From NCBI GenBank assembly GCA_021030905.1, contig JAGFMI010000005.1, positions 1,302,001 to 1,366,000 on the forward strand: a stretch of 64,000 nt of DNA. Reading direction: 5' to 3'. The notes under the pieces were generated by a model. That model ran no database searches and was not told where the DNA came from. It was given only the letters and a program-made list of their open reading frames with translations. Below are positions 11,310 to 23,600 of this stretch, in pieces. A program made the position numbers and the translations under genes. The DNA comes from Pyrenula massariospora (lineage: Eukaryota > Ascomycota > Eurotiomycetes > Pyrenulales > Pyrenulaceae). Numbering within the stretch: the stretch's first letter is position 1; the number at the start of each line of letters is the position of its first letter.

Positions 11310-14300
11310 CTACCCAATCGTCGCAGTAACCCTCCTCACAACCCTCCTCCCCCCTTCCCCACCAACCACAACCTTCCCTTCCGCCTCCAACCCTCTGATC
11401 GCCTCCGCAAACTCTTCCCCAGCAACCTCCACCCCACTGCCCTCCCCAACCCTCCGATAAAGCTCAGCATACCTTACACTCATACTCCCACCTCTCCCCT
11501 CCATCCCATCCAACACCTCCACAACGCCTCGTTTCAAATCCTCCATCTTCCTCCTCTCCCCCGCCCCACCCCCCTCAGACAGCAAACCCATATCAATCAA
11601 CCCCGTCCTCACATCCGTCGCCGCCTGTTTAATCGCGCTCTTGATGAGCCTCACCGCCTCCTGCACATCCCCCGCCTCGACTTCGGCGCTGAGCCGCATC
11701 TTCGCGTGCGCCTCGGCCAGTCGGATCATGGACTCGAGCTGACGGGTGGTGGCCGTGATGCGGCGGTCGGAGGCGCGGGGGTCGGAGCCCAGGGAGCGCA
11801 TGGAGACGTAGGCGTTGACGAGGGCGTCGCGGGCCGCGGGGGAGAGGGTGGGGTGGATGGTGCGGCGGGCGTGGGATATGTAGGCTGTGAGGAAGGGGAG
11901 GGGCTGTTGTTTCTGAGTGTTAGTGAAGGGTGGACAAGTGGCGATTGGTCGGAGTTGAGAAAGAGGGGGGTTTAACTTACCAGGACTTCTCGACTGCTCG
12001 CGTTCTCAGGGGTATCTTCCAAATACATGCCAACGAGATGCTTCGCCATCCGGCGGTCGTTCTGCTCATCAATGTTGTCGAGCACGAGGTAGACGAGGTC
12101 GAATCTGCTCAACAACGTTGGGGGCAGGTCGATGTTCTGTGGCACGGGAAGGTTGGGATTGTATCGGCTCCCGATCGGATTTGCGGAGGCCAGGATGCTC
12201 GTCCGGGCGTTCAGGGTGGTGATGATGCCTGCCTTGGCGATGGACACGGTCTGCTGCTCCATGACTTCGTGTAGCACGCTGCGGGTGCTATCGTTCATCT
12301 TGTCGAACTCGTCGATGCAGCAGACGCCGCCGTCGCTGAGGACTAGGGCGCCGGACTCGAGTACCAGTTGGCGGGATTCGGGATCTCGTGTTACGTACGC
12401 AGTGAGACCGACGGCGCTGGAGCCTTTGCCGCTGGTGTAGACACCTCTGGGGGCGATCTTGTGGACGTAGGTCAGCAGCTGGGATTTGGCGGTCGAAGGA
12501 TCGCCACAGAGGAGAATGTTGATGTCGCCGCGGTATTTCGGAGAGCCTCCTTTCTGGAAAGATTTGTTTGTACCGCCGAAGAGCTGAAGTAAGATACCTT
12601 TCTTCACGTCGTCCATTTCATAGATTGAAGGCGCAAGGGACCGAGCGAGGAGTTCGTACAGATCTGGTCGCTCGGCGGTCCTGCGAATTTCGGCCTCTTC
12701 TTCAGCAGTGACCCTGCGAGTCTGTTCTGGGTCCCCGGCTGCAGCTTCGGATATTTCTTGCTCCACGGTGGTGACATCGATCCCTACCTTTCGTTTATCG
12801 GTTTTCTGAACATGAAGGACATCGATAAAAGTTTTGAAAAGAGATTTCACCGTTCGCTGGCGAGGATTGACACGAACAGGATTGCATCTGAATATTCCGG
12901 TCACCGTGATCCGGTCTCCCGCTTTGCAGGTATCTACCAACTCATCGTAGGCGCAGAGCGAGACTGAATGGGGTGTTTGACCGTCAGGAACATTGTCTGG
13001 GGTCTCCTGTAGCTTGATCACCTGCTTATCCGCAAAAGTGCATCTGTTATGGATGATTGACATCGAGTCCCGAGATTTACAGGCCTCTCGTGGACAGACA
13101 GTAGGCTCAGCAATCTTGCCGCGGTCGATGTCAACTTTGACGGTATGGTTGCAAACTGAGCATTTGAAGAACGCTTCCTTCATATCCGGGATAACTGGAG
13201 TCGTCCTTATCACAAGCCCTTTGATTGAGACAAGCTTGTCCATGTCTGGATCACGGTTAGCCTGCACACATACACTTTTCCTATGTACATACCCGCTGGG
13301 TCAAGCTCGCGCATGTTGATAGTTTTGTCGAGTCCGAAGGGAAGCACCTTGTAAATCCGCGTCTCCACATCCTCCATAATGTCAGCTAGCTCGGTCGCCT
13401 GTGGAGTAGGCGTTGGTGCGCCTATGTTGTCACTGCCCATATCAGAGTCCGGCATTGGCGGCATCGAGCTCTCGTTTCTGGCCCTCGAGGCATTCCCCCG
13501 ATTCTGTTGGGATCTTGCAGACTCGTGCCCCTTCACAGCAAGCTCTATCATGACATCCTTAATACTTTGATCCATTAGAGGAATAATTTCCTGAGGATAA
13601 GCATGAAGCTGATGCCACAACTTCAGAGTAGCAGGGTAGGCTTTAAGATTCCGCACATCCAAGTTCAGTCCATTAATTCCGAGTTGACGCATAGTATTCA
13701 ACATTTCGACGTATTCCTTCTCCTCCGCATAGGCGCCCATGGCCTTCGTCTCCTCTTCAGTTGCTCCATCAGCCCACATCCGATACTTGCGTGCGTAGCT
13801 GTAAAGGAAATTCTTGAATGCGCTCATAGAGTCTAGAATGGAGATGTTTGTTCCCCAGATGACTCTCGTGGAGTCGCCGCCTAAAGCCTCTGCCTCAGAT
13901 GTATCTGGGTTAAGATTCGAGAATGTAGCCTCAGACCTAGGATCTCCTTCAGCAATAGGCATACCATCTTCACCAACAAACATTCTTCGTCTCTGATTAG
14001 GGGTGGATCCAAAAGCGTCCGAATGGATGTCTCCTCGGCGTGAAGATATCCTAAGAGTTCCATTGGCGCCAGTCGAACGACCAGAGCGCACGAAGAGACC
14101 ACTGCTACTGGTTGGGGCATCAGATCGAAGATTGCTGGCGTTCCTTGTTGGACTTGAGCTGGAGACATAGCGAATTGGAGACGAGTCTATGCGAGGTTAG
14201 TCTTCTGAATGGATTGAGATCAGGCGCTTCGCATACCTCTGACAGCCGCAGTTCTGCCGGCTCTCGGAGTACCCTCTTCAAGAGGAGCACCAGAGAATCG

Positions 14301-14522
14301 CAAAGGCGAGCTTGGAGCTAAGTTTTCAGCATTTGCTCCTCCTGTCTTCTGACTATCCGCGTCGACAGGAGACGAGCGGTAGAACAACGGTGACGAAGAT
14401 GGGACCGTCTGGCCGGGTGGTTGGCGTGGTGTACCCCTCGAACCCTGTGGGCGAACAGGTGTAGAAGATACGGAACCTCGCTTGGACGACGCTCGTCTAC
14501 GTGTGGAAGCCGGCGAAGACAT
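11310..14522 (-). CDS. mcm4: DNA replication licensing factor MCM4
   Basis: Four exons on the minus strand (14522..14237, 14186..13293, 13245..11981, 11912..11310) give 1015 residues, the expected size for fungal MCM4/Cdc54. The N-terminus is a Ser/Thr/Pro/Arg-rich unstructured tail, the usual target of DDK/CDK. Then come the OB-fold region with a Cys zinc-finger (CSVC...C...C, near 420), Walker [12 protein letters not shown] near 640, Walker B CIDEFDKM, the arginine finger [13 protein letters not shown], and the C-terminal winged-helix tail. MCM4 is one of six AAA+ subunits of the MCM2-7 helicase loaded at origins in G1. The exon 2/3 junction restores [19 protein letters not shown], which is near-invariant and fixes the intron. 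Two ACGCGT boxes upstream suggest G1/S control. Confidence 0.95.
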
Positions 14523-15272
14523 TGTCGTAGCGTTGGATGTGCGCAATTAGAATTTTTCAAGATAGAAGAAGAGTTGGTGCTTGACATCGAGTATTGCTCG
14601 AGGATGTGGAAACCATTGGACGCGTTCATCTGCGCGCACGCGAGACGCGTAAAGTGGTATCGCAAGAGGCATAGCTCGGATTTTCGCGTTCAGACGCACA
14701 GACCCTTCAAAAGCCCAAGGGGAAGGGCGGTTCTCTAATGCAGGTTTGCTGGTAATAAGGGCAAATTTGGACTCTGGATCTAGAAGAATTTTGAATTTGG
14801 ATGGTCATTTGTGATCTGTATCAATTAGGTATGGATATGTGCCTTTTTCAACGTGTTCTACTAGAATTGGACCCGAGCGCGCTCCTGGCGTCTCCTATGC
14901 GTCCGGCTAAACGCGAACTCCTTGAAGCGCTCCATAATGCAACACATTGCCAGTACTTTTGAGACTAAGCAGACCCATCAAGGTCCATATCACGTCAGGT
15001 CTATTCACGTTGCCGTGGGTGGCCGTGGCACCATGCCAACGGATCTGAAAACGCCCAGAAACTCCACCGCAGCAAAAAGATTGAGAATGCTTCCCTGAAT
15101 ACAAAGTGGAAACACTGACAAACCGGGAGGAACACGTCCTCCATTCAAATGCCCAGATTGCCGCTCCAAGTATACCGACCGTCACAAATCGTGAATCCGC
15201 AAGAATGAGAAAGTAAGGGGACTCTTGGGGCCGCATTTGGCAGCCATCCATTTCGAGTCGCAAATGATCCAG
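14523..15272. other. MCM4 promoter and 3' flank of the CBM21 gene
   Basis: A 750 bp spacer between two minus-strand genes. The first 200 bp hold MCB-type motifs. A 118-codon minus-strand frame at 15263-14907 is judged to be 3' UTR of the upstream gene because it has no start context or motif. Confidence 0.5.
14620..14688 (-). promoter_or_regulatory. MCB/E2F-like elements upstream of MCM4
   Basis: Two ACGCGT hexamers lie at 14620-14625 and 14645-14650, with TTTTCGCG at 14681-14688, about 100-165 bp upstream of the MCM4 start codon. ACGCGT is the MluI cell-cycle box bound by MBF (Mbp1/Swi6 in yeasts), which drives replication genes at G1/S. Function here is inferred from motif and position. 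Confidence 0.5.
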
Positions 15273-17667
15273 CTATCCGCGAATAGCGGTAGGTGTATGT
15301 GCATCGCCGAAAAATCCATTTTGCATGGACTGACGGTAGGGGTAGGTAAAAGATGGCGAAGCGGACCGTGAGCCCACATCCAGGCCAGCCATAGGTGTGG
15401 GAGAAATCGATCGAGAGCCTGGAGGACTCAATGTGCTTGCCACCCGTTCGTGCAAAGGGGCTCGGGTTGAAGGCGCCGGATTGACTGGTGACTCTCCGCC
15501 AGAGCCAGAATCAGATCCGGAAGTCTCGTCGTTCGCGCCGTCCATCAGACCCGACGTTGATTTAGTCAACTGCGGTGAGGACTTTGCAGATCCAAACTGC
15601 GTAATTGAATTAGCTGTCAACGTCGGGTTATGCCTCCGCCTTCTTCCGGGTACCTACAAAGCAGTATTTATTGACTAGTTCCTGGTAAGACAATGACTGA
15701 TGGGTTGGTTTCTCAGAAACGAGAGCGGCGGGTTTAGTCGTGTTTTTATTGGCCATTTGAGACCCAAGTTCCTTTCGTTCATTCGCTGCAGAGTCTTGGC
15801 CTGCAGTGCTCGAGGACGCGTGATCTACAGGAGCAATGGAGTCTTCTTCGCGAGCGACCGAAATATCATTATTCCGAGGTTTGAGCCCACTCTTGTCTCC
15901 AAAGACAGCGGCAGCATTTCCCATAGCTGCTTTCATGGATGCGCCGAAATCGTAGCGGTGGCCAAATGCTTGGGGATTTGTAGGCTTCGACCGTTTTGTT
16001 GGTGCATCGGGAACGATGTCATCGTTTCCTCGAGGACCCTTGAGACGTATAGGTGATTCTCCAATCAGAGCGATCGGGGAACGTCCTCGGTCAAAGGTCG
16101 AAAAATCATCGAAGTCAGACCCAAATTCGTCAGAAGACGAGGGTGCAGTATGTGGCCGTACACCAGTGATTGGAGGGGAAGGCTTGCTTCGTGGCAACGC
16201 ATTCAGGGGACGTGATGCAGCGCCTGGCATGCCATTCTTGCCATTCTGCGGTAGAGGTTTCTTGATGAAATCCACTTGATAGTTCATGGAATTGTTGTTA
16301 TCCCAGAACTCTTGACCATTCACCGTGTAGCGAATGCAGAAGAAGAGAGTCTTGTTCTCGAGATTTGTCTGATCTGTGATCTTAATGGAAAACGTAAACC
16401 GGTCGCATCCATCATGCACGAGTTTCTTTCTCACGTCGTTGTTGTATTCAGCAACGATTTCTGAGGTTGTCTTCCAGTAATCGAGCGTGAACCTTGCGAC
16501 GACTTGTTTATGGAAAGCGATGTTCTTGACAGCAACTGATCCGACAAGATTCTGCTTGTCAGAGGAAAGATAGATCTTCTCGACCTTGGCAACATGATGC
16601 TTTCTATCGGTAGCTTCTGAAGGAAAATTTGACAGACGAAGTTCCCATTCAAATGGTGGCCCTCGGTCTCGAGACTTGTCATTGCCAAACGGAAATTCGA
16701 CCTCACTTTCGTACGCATCAACTGGCGATGAGCCAGCACTGACTGCCAGCGGCTTTTCCACCTGATGGAAATGACGGACATGCTCCAGGTGCGAGTCAAA
16801 ATGAACAGCCTTAGAGTAAGTCGGAGTTCCCGGCATGCTAGAGGGACGCTTTTTCAGTGAAGCAGGTCTCAAGGCTGGCTTGACAAGTTCACCAGACTTC
16901 TTGCGAACCATCGGCGGCTTCATCGTCACCGCTGGCTCGTCACTGTCTTCTTCGTCCAAATCATGTGTCATCTGCATCGGAGACTGTACCTGGTTTGCGA
17001 AGTCCAACATCATTCCGGAATCGGTGGATGACCGCGAATGGGAGATCTTTCGGGCTTCTTTAGACAAAGGAGGACGGGTTGCTTGCAGGGCTCGGCTAAG
17101 AACCGGCGCCGACATGCTCTTCGTAAGCTCAGGAGCCATGTCTAGAGCTATCCTCAATTTCTCATTCTCGTCGCCGAGCCTGTTTGGCGAGCCTTCCTTG
17201 CGTTGCTCAATTTGCCTGATTGCAGCCTGGAGCTCTGCCATGTTCTCCACTCCCAGCTCCCGTATCCTTCCTCGCATATTTTCCTCATCGTCACTAGAGT
17301 TATGGGAAGATTCTGGAGGCGATATCAGAGCCCCTGTCGGTATCAACAAATCGCTCACTGGAGGGGGTGACTGGCGAAGGCTACCGTGAGGGTCTAGTTC
17401 CGCCTGTTCTTTAACGCTGCCATTGAGGCCGTGAGAAGCGTTCGTCGGCTGTGAGACCTGGTTTGTGGAGGTCGTCTTTGTAATGGACGGACTCCGGCGG
17501 TGTCTTGATAGGTAGAGCGAAGACGATGTAGATCGAGGTAGGTTGGGTCGGTTGGATGACTGAGGAGAGGAGTTATCGTCGTTATGGTATGAGTGTGAAC
17601 GGCTGAGAGGAGGACTGGAGGATTGAGAACTTGTAGGTGTACGCTGCGAAGGTGGAGTGTAAGGCAT
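15273..17667 (-). CDS. Protein phosphatase 1 regulatory subunit with CBM21 domain (GAC1/PIG-like)
   Basis: Two exons on the minus strand (17667..15658 and 15596..15273) give 777 residues. The N-terminal 280 residues are Ser/Pro-rich and disordered. KAVHF near 289 fits the RVxF PP1-docking motif. A CBM21 glycogen-binding domain follows at about 340-467, with VEKIYLSSDKQNLVGSVAVK, WEL, FTLDYWKT and a typical ending EFWDNNNSMNYQVDF. These proteins tether PP1 (Glc7) to glycogen to activate glycogen synthase. I placed the intron at 15657-15597 because it rebuilds NKYCFFGSAKSSP, a conserved YCFFGS block; an alternative acceptor gives a less conserved join. The C-terminal 100 residues are Ser/Pro-rich. 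The 5' leader is long, with a run of TTTAGG-like repeats near 17855-17900. Confidence 0.88.
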
Positions 17668-20600
17668 TTAAGCAGCGAATCTGTGAATTGGATGTAAGAC
17701 ACGGAGTCTTCGGAGTGAAGAGCACAGCATCAAGGTAGGATCTGGTAGTGGCGTGAGAAGAATGGTCAAATTAAAAGAACTGTACACAAAGCGTCATTGG
17801 ATCAGCGAGAGTTTGCACCAGATGAAGGTCGAGAGTATTGTGCGTGAAGTGGGGAAGGTAAGCTTTAGGTGAATAGGCGGGTTTAGGTGATGTTTAGGCG
17901 GGAAAGGCCGGCAGAGATGTGCTTCGCCCGCAGTCGACGCACTCACCGCTGTATGATCCCGATAGTTCGAAGTCTTCAATAGGGAACTGAGAGGTTTTTA
18001 TAAGGAAACCGCGTCGGCTGTCTATTTTCAAGCTTTCGACGGTCTGTTAGGCAAGAGCAGAACCACGGGGCCGAATGGTCAACCGTTCAGCAATGCTCAA
18101 TTGCACAAGGGAGAAGCGAAGGAGGGATGTTTGGACAAAGTCGACGGGTTTGCTGCCCGGACAAGTCGTTTCTTTGTGTGTTTGTGGCGGAAGATCGTCG
18201 TCGGTCAACAAACAAAGGTCCAGACTTTTCTATGTTCCCAGTATCGGTGCGGAGACGTTTACACCACCCAACCTAGTGATGCAAGAGAAAAGGCTGGCAG
18301 TGGCCGAGGAATGGCGGAAGGGTCGATGACGAGGAGGAGGATGGAGAGGAGGGTGAAGAGGTAGAGGTAAGTATGAGTTTAAGGACGGTGAAGGAGCAGG
18401 GAGGGTTCGGGGGTGACGAGGAGGGTGTTGGATTGCGGCAGCGGTGGGCGAAAAAAACAGTTGAGGTTTGGGGTCTGGCGTGGGGCGCGTGGGCGGTTCG
18501 GATCTACAGGATGGTCTCTAGGCGGCGCCTCTGCACCCCTCTCCCTACTGCCTGGCCCATGCAACTAGGGGAGGGAATTGGGAAGACGACAAGATCAGCC
18601 TGGTGCTCAGATATGCTGCATGAGCTAATCAACGTCTGCAGACACGCTATCTCCTCCCTCTCCTCTCCGGTCCTCGTCGTCCCCACGTTCGACCCCTCCC
18701 CCGTCTGAGGCGTCTGCAGGGCCTGCAACCAAACGCACACCAAGAAGCAGGCAGGCAGGGTGTGCCCGGGATGGATGGCGCAAAAAGGGCCTCCTCTTTC
18801 GAGCCTACGCGGACGTGCCCACCAGAACGCGAGCAATTGGCAGCTGCTTTTACGGCGGCCTGCCAGCTCGAGTGTTCCTCGACGGCAGGAGAAAGCCTTG
18901 CGAGTCTCAGCTAAATCCTGAATTGCCGATAAGAGTACAGATCCAGGACGGCGGTGGCCTTGGGGGCTACCGCGAGCCGAGCGGTCTGCGCCTCCTATCT
19001 TCGGAGGCTCTCCAGACACGAGGTTTGGCGAGATTTATCGTCGAACCCTGGACCGATGCTGGGCTTCCCCAACATTTTCTCGTCGTTCGTGGTGGAGGGG
19101 AGCTTCTCGCTGCTAATGCCACGGACCACCATGAATAATGCCACCGAAGACCATTTCCTCGCGTATCGGAAACCAGCGGCACTCCACCCCACACACGGCC
19201 ATTCTGGGCATGACCGGGGGCCAACATTTTGCGAGACATAAGGCTCAATGACAAGAATGGGCCGGAGTTGGAACTCTGGCCCTCGATGCTCGTCTGGCTG
19301 GGTCAAATTTATCACATTGATTCCTTCGAGTCCTTACCGGCCGCTTTGCTACTTCAGGTGCCTTGAGACCTTGGTTGTAAAAAGCTACACTCTATTTGGA
19401 GCTACTTGTCTTGAGAAACAAGGATTTCGCGTAACGGCACGCCATTATGATGGCCTGAAATTACAGCCTCCTTTACAAGCCGTTGAGCACGGGTTCTAAG
19501 AGATCCAAATTCTTCCTTCAGGATGTGACTGACACGGGACCTATCTAACAACCAAGGAACATACTTACCTCCTATTTCTATGGACGGCGAACAGCCCGAT
19601 TTTCGCCGAAATCTGTAGTCCCCAGGTTGGACTGTCAGGCTCTTGCGGCTTCAGCCCTGGGAAAAAGCAATGGTCTTGCAGGAGGGGGTTTCAAGGATCG
19701 TATCCAAGGAAACGTATCTATACGTTGGAAGGTGCACACCTCACGAGGCTCGATCTGCGATAGGTTTCCGCTGCCGCTGACCTGGAACGTTCTGGTGATA
19801 GAGCTGACGCATGATTCTGGTCCAGTTCCTTTGGTCAAATGGAACTTGAAAAAGGAGTTGAGCAAACTGTAACTAAGCTGGGCAGAGGCTGATCTGTGTA
19901 ATAATTTGTACGTACTGTACAACGTCAGATTTTCGTAGGCCGCCAAACAGCCAAGGACTCGAAGTTGTTACAAGGCAGCCTAAGGCGGCCTGGCCATCTG
20001 CTACACTGCTGGACTTTGCAAAGGCATGGCATCTCCGGACACGTTATCATGCAATTAAGATTTCCCACAGAAAAATCTTTAATGAGAGCGGTGAATGGAC
20101 CTGGCCGAATCAGCGGTCAGGATGTCTCGCTAGATTGCAGGAGATTTTGGCATCAAAGCCTCCGACGTCGTGATAGCGCACGGGTCATGGCGTGCTAATG
20201 CATGGCAATCCCCGTTGGTGGGCCACTCCAGGAGTCGAGACAAAGGCTGCTTGCCGATTGCCGCTGCTGCTGAGTCTGGAGGCTCGTAAGCCCTTGGCCA
20301 CTGGGCAAAGCTAGCCGCTCGTATCATGCACGAGGGATGAACGGCGTGCGCACAGATTGAAACGATCCATGGTCCAGCAAAAGCCGAGATTTGGCCTAAG
20401 AAGTGTATCTTGGAAACCTTCAAAGATCCAGAATAGATCTCAAGACGCCGACTTCTATCAGGACATCGTGGCATGCTCCTCCCACTCGAGTTTTCCGAAG
20501 GCCAATATCTCCGAGCCCCCCACTGTTGGCCGCCAAGCTACAACAGTCCGTGCTTCAGCTTCTAAAATAGAGTCTCTGGGGTCATTTCAACCCTCACCGA

Positions 20601-23600
20601 AAAGGGCAATTAGCTGCCTTCGCCACAAGGAGTTGACGATTGCTTGCTTTCGACGTCAGATCCGGGTTGACATTGTCGGTTACCGATCCTGATGGTAGGA
20701 TACGATGAGACAGGAGCAATAGGGCTCTTCGGCTCCTATCCGGAAACTCGAGGTGGGTATTTGAGGAAAGCGTACTGACAGAAAGTAGATAGCTTCTCCG
20801 AGAGAAGTTCACTGCAAAATTGTGGCTGGATGCCAACCAGGGGGGCATCAAGGAAATCATGGCCTTGTGGACACAAGTTTGTCTTGATGTCTGCAGGGAA
20901 CAGCTCTCTCCACGCTCCACCGCTCCTTGGGCGACTCTCGTACCATCTCCACTTGCTAGAAACTGTCTACCGCCACCATGTCCGCTTTGTTACCTCTCGC
21001 TGCAGCAGATCTTGATACGTTCTCGTTGTCGCCTGATGTTGCCAGACAATGTCTTCGCCAACTCAAGCTCGACGCCGGGGCCGGAATAACCCCTCAACCT
21101 CAACCTCCACACGATGAGCGGCTTCCTGCATAGAGTGCTGATCTTCTGTTCTTGTAGTCGCGCGGCATATGAAGCTTCCGACCACGAATACTTCTCGATA
21201 GGCCCATAGGCTACAGACGTACCTAGCATTATCTTTGCTAGCCAAGGTTACACGCCCGTGGGGGATGGCACCCGCCCCACCGGATTCATCCCCTCATAGG
21301 CCTAAGCCAGCGTTGCGGCAGAAGCGTTTTTCCTTTGTTGAAATGGTTGCCTTATTCGGCATACTTTCGCTCAATAGGTCTTTGGCTATTAAAGACTCGG
21401 TCGAATGAGACTACCTTCCACATTCGTGTCGCCACAATCCCTCGCTTGTTTATTCCGATGGTTACACTATAACGTCGAACAACGTGTGGCAACACACACC
21501 TTGCCATGCGACACAACAGGAGTAAGACCTTGTAGACGTTCGCATTCAAAGTTGAACGCTGACGTCTTTCGGCGCAATTTTCGGTCTCGTCAGAACAAGT
21601 GGCGTAAACCGATTCTTTTACATTGAAAATTTCTGATCAATCTCGGAAGACTATACTCCACCTGATATGCATAATCCACATTGCATTGTCTAGCATCTCC
21701 ATTTCCCCAGATCTTGAGGAAACATGGGGATCTCCATAGTGCTCGTCGACGGCGAGGTCTACCTCGCCACATGTCGCACCAGCCGTCCCCAACAAAATCT
21801 GACAGCGGTGTGTGTGGCTTCCTACGAGGGTGCGCTTCTCCACCCCACCATCCATCTCCAAGCATTGTGAATCAATGCTGCACGTCGCCTGCGAGTCACC
21901 ACGCAGCCATTGACATAGGAGTGGAGGTCGGATTACCTTATCATTCTCCGGGATAAAGACCCATGCTGTCGGGCTACCTGATAGCTACAAGAGCATTTCC
22001 TCTTTAAAACCACCGCATTGCGCAATGGCGATGATCACTGGAATATGAGATGCCTGGGCCACGTACAACCGACGATCAATTGATTAACGACAGACTATGA
22101 GACACGCCCGCGACGATCTGGTGTGACGCTGGCGGGGTCGTGCATCTGCGAACATGTGAAGATCAGTTACACACGAGCTTGGGCCGCGCTCGGGACAGCT
22201 CCCTTCTTACCGAAAATCCCTACCAAGACACCCTAGAGCTTACTACAAATCAACCTGTCTATCCCTTCCAATGCTCCAAGCTATCCTCGATACGAGACAC
22301 TTGTGATGCTTCATTTGATGAACACACCATCATCATGAGTACTGAAGCGCCTTAGCTGTGAACGCAGCTAAAAGGCTCTTCTTCGACATGCACGGGATGA
22401 CTCTACGTCCCTGCTGATCCGGCTCATTCGGAGGCTATCTAAATAATATTGATGCAATCCGTCCAGGAATACATCAAGCTCCTGCACTACTACGGAAACA
22501 ATTCATTATCCGGGCAAAGTGGCGGAAGTAGGAACCAATGAGAAGTTTAAACATTACGCACTTGGTTCAATCTGATCTCCTAGGTATTCTTCAAAAGCCG
22601 ATTTGAAATCCACTACGATGAAACGATGGAGCCTTCGCTTCTAAACGGATCAAGTCACTGACGTGCATTTGGTCAATGGCCTGTCACCTCGCCTCGCCTA
22701 CGCCTCTATTGCAGTGCACGCTTCAATCTGTCTTACAGAACCCGGCTATGGTGCATTTACCATCACGTTCCCCACGTCTCATAGTACTCCTAAGTTGCGT
22801 TTCCTCAGGCCTCTTCAAACGGCTCGTACTGCGAGCTCATTCTACCATTGATTACATATCGGCTTTGACATACAGACATCGGGCGGTCAATTGTAGGCTA
22901 AGAGGACGACTATCCAGAAGCTACATCTAAGGTGAATTCGCTAGCAAAGTGGCGTTGACTTCTTGATGCCCGGTTCCTTCCCTCTAAGACATCGTACTAG
23001 TCTGTGTGCTCTTCTGTGTGCTCTCTATCGTTTCAATTTACGTTTATATATGACATATTCCCTAAAGAACTTGGCGGTATCTCTCAATCGAGGCATCATT
23101 GGTGATCAATGACTTCAGTCTTTACTTTTTCTTGGAGCTACAGCCGGCTGCAAAGATTCCATCTCACTTTGAGATCACCAAGGTGTTTCGACGGTTTGCT
23201 CTGGGAGAATGAGAGTCGGAGCGAAAGGGAATATCACAAAAATGTAGCCACTGTAACACGGATTCTTCAGCTCGAGGACCATGCTTTAGATCTCATCACT
23301 CGACGAGCACTTTGTGGAGGCACTCCTGCTCAACATAGCTTTTCTTAGGTCGCCAACCCCCAGCCCTGATCGGAGTATCCGCTTGGCCTTTTCCCACAGA
23401 AAGCTTTCTTACTCTCTGGGCAGGCCAATGCCTGAGTCCATTTCGGGCAGAAGACGTAGAGCGTTGTGTGCACATGGCATTTCAGCCAGCCATTCACTTA
23501 CATTGCTCCTAGCGAGCCCTCTCTAAAATTTCTTTCGCCATTCTTCTCTTCATCGCGCTCTCTACCTGTAATTTTCAAGCTCACATCAGCCCTTCGTTAT

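Noticed and set aside
14907-15263. 118-codon minus-strand frame downstream of the CBM21 gene
   Set aside because: Lies directly after that gene's stop and is best read as 3' UTR; no start context or motif.
18504-19019. 171-codon minus-strand open frame
   Set aside because: No domain, no signal peptide, no conserved-looking blocks; likely chance in GC-rich sequence.
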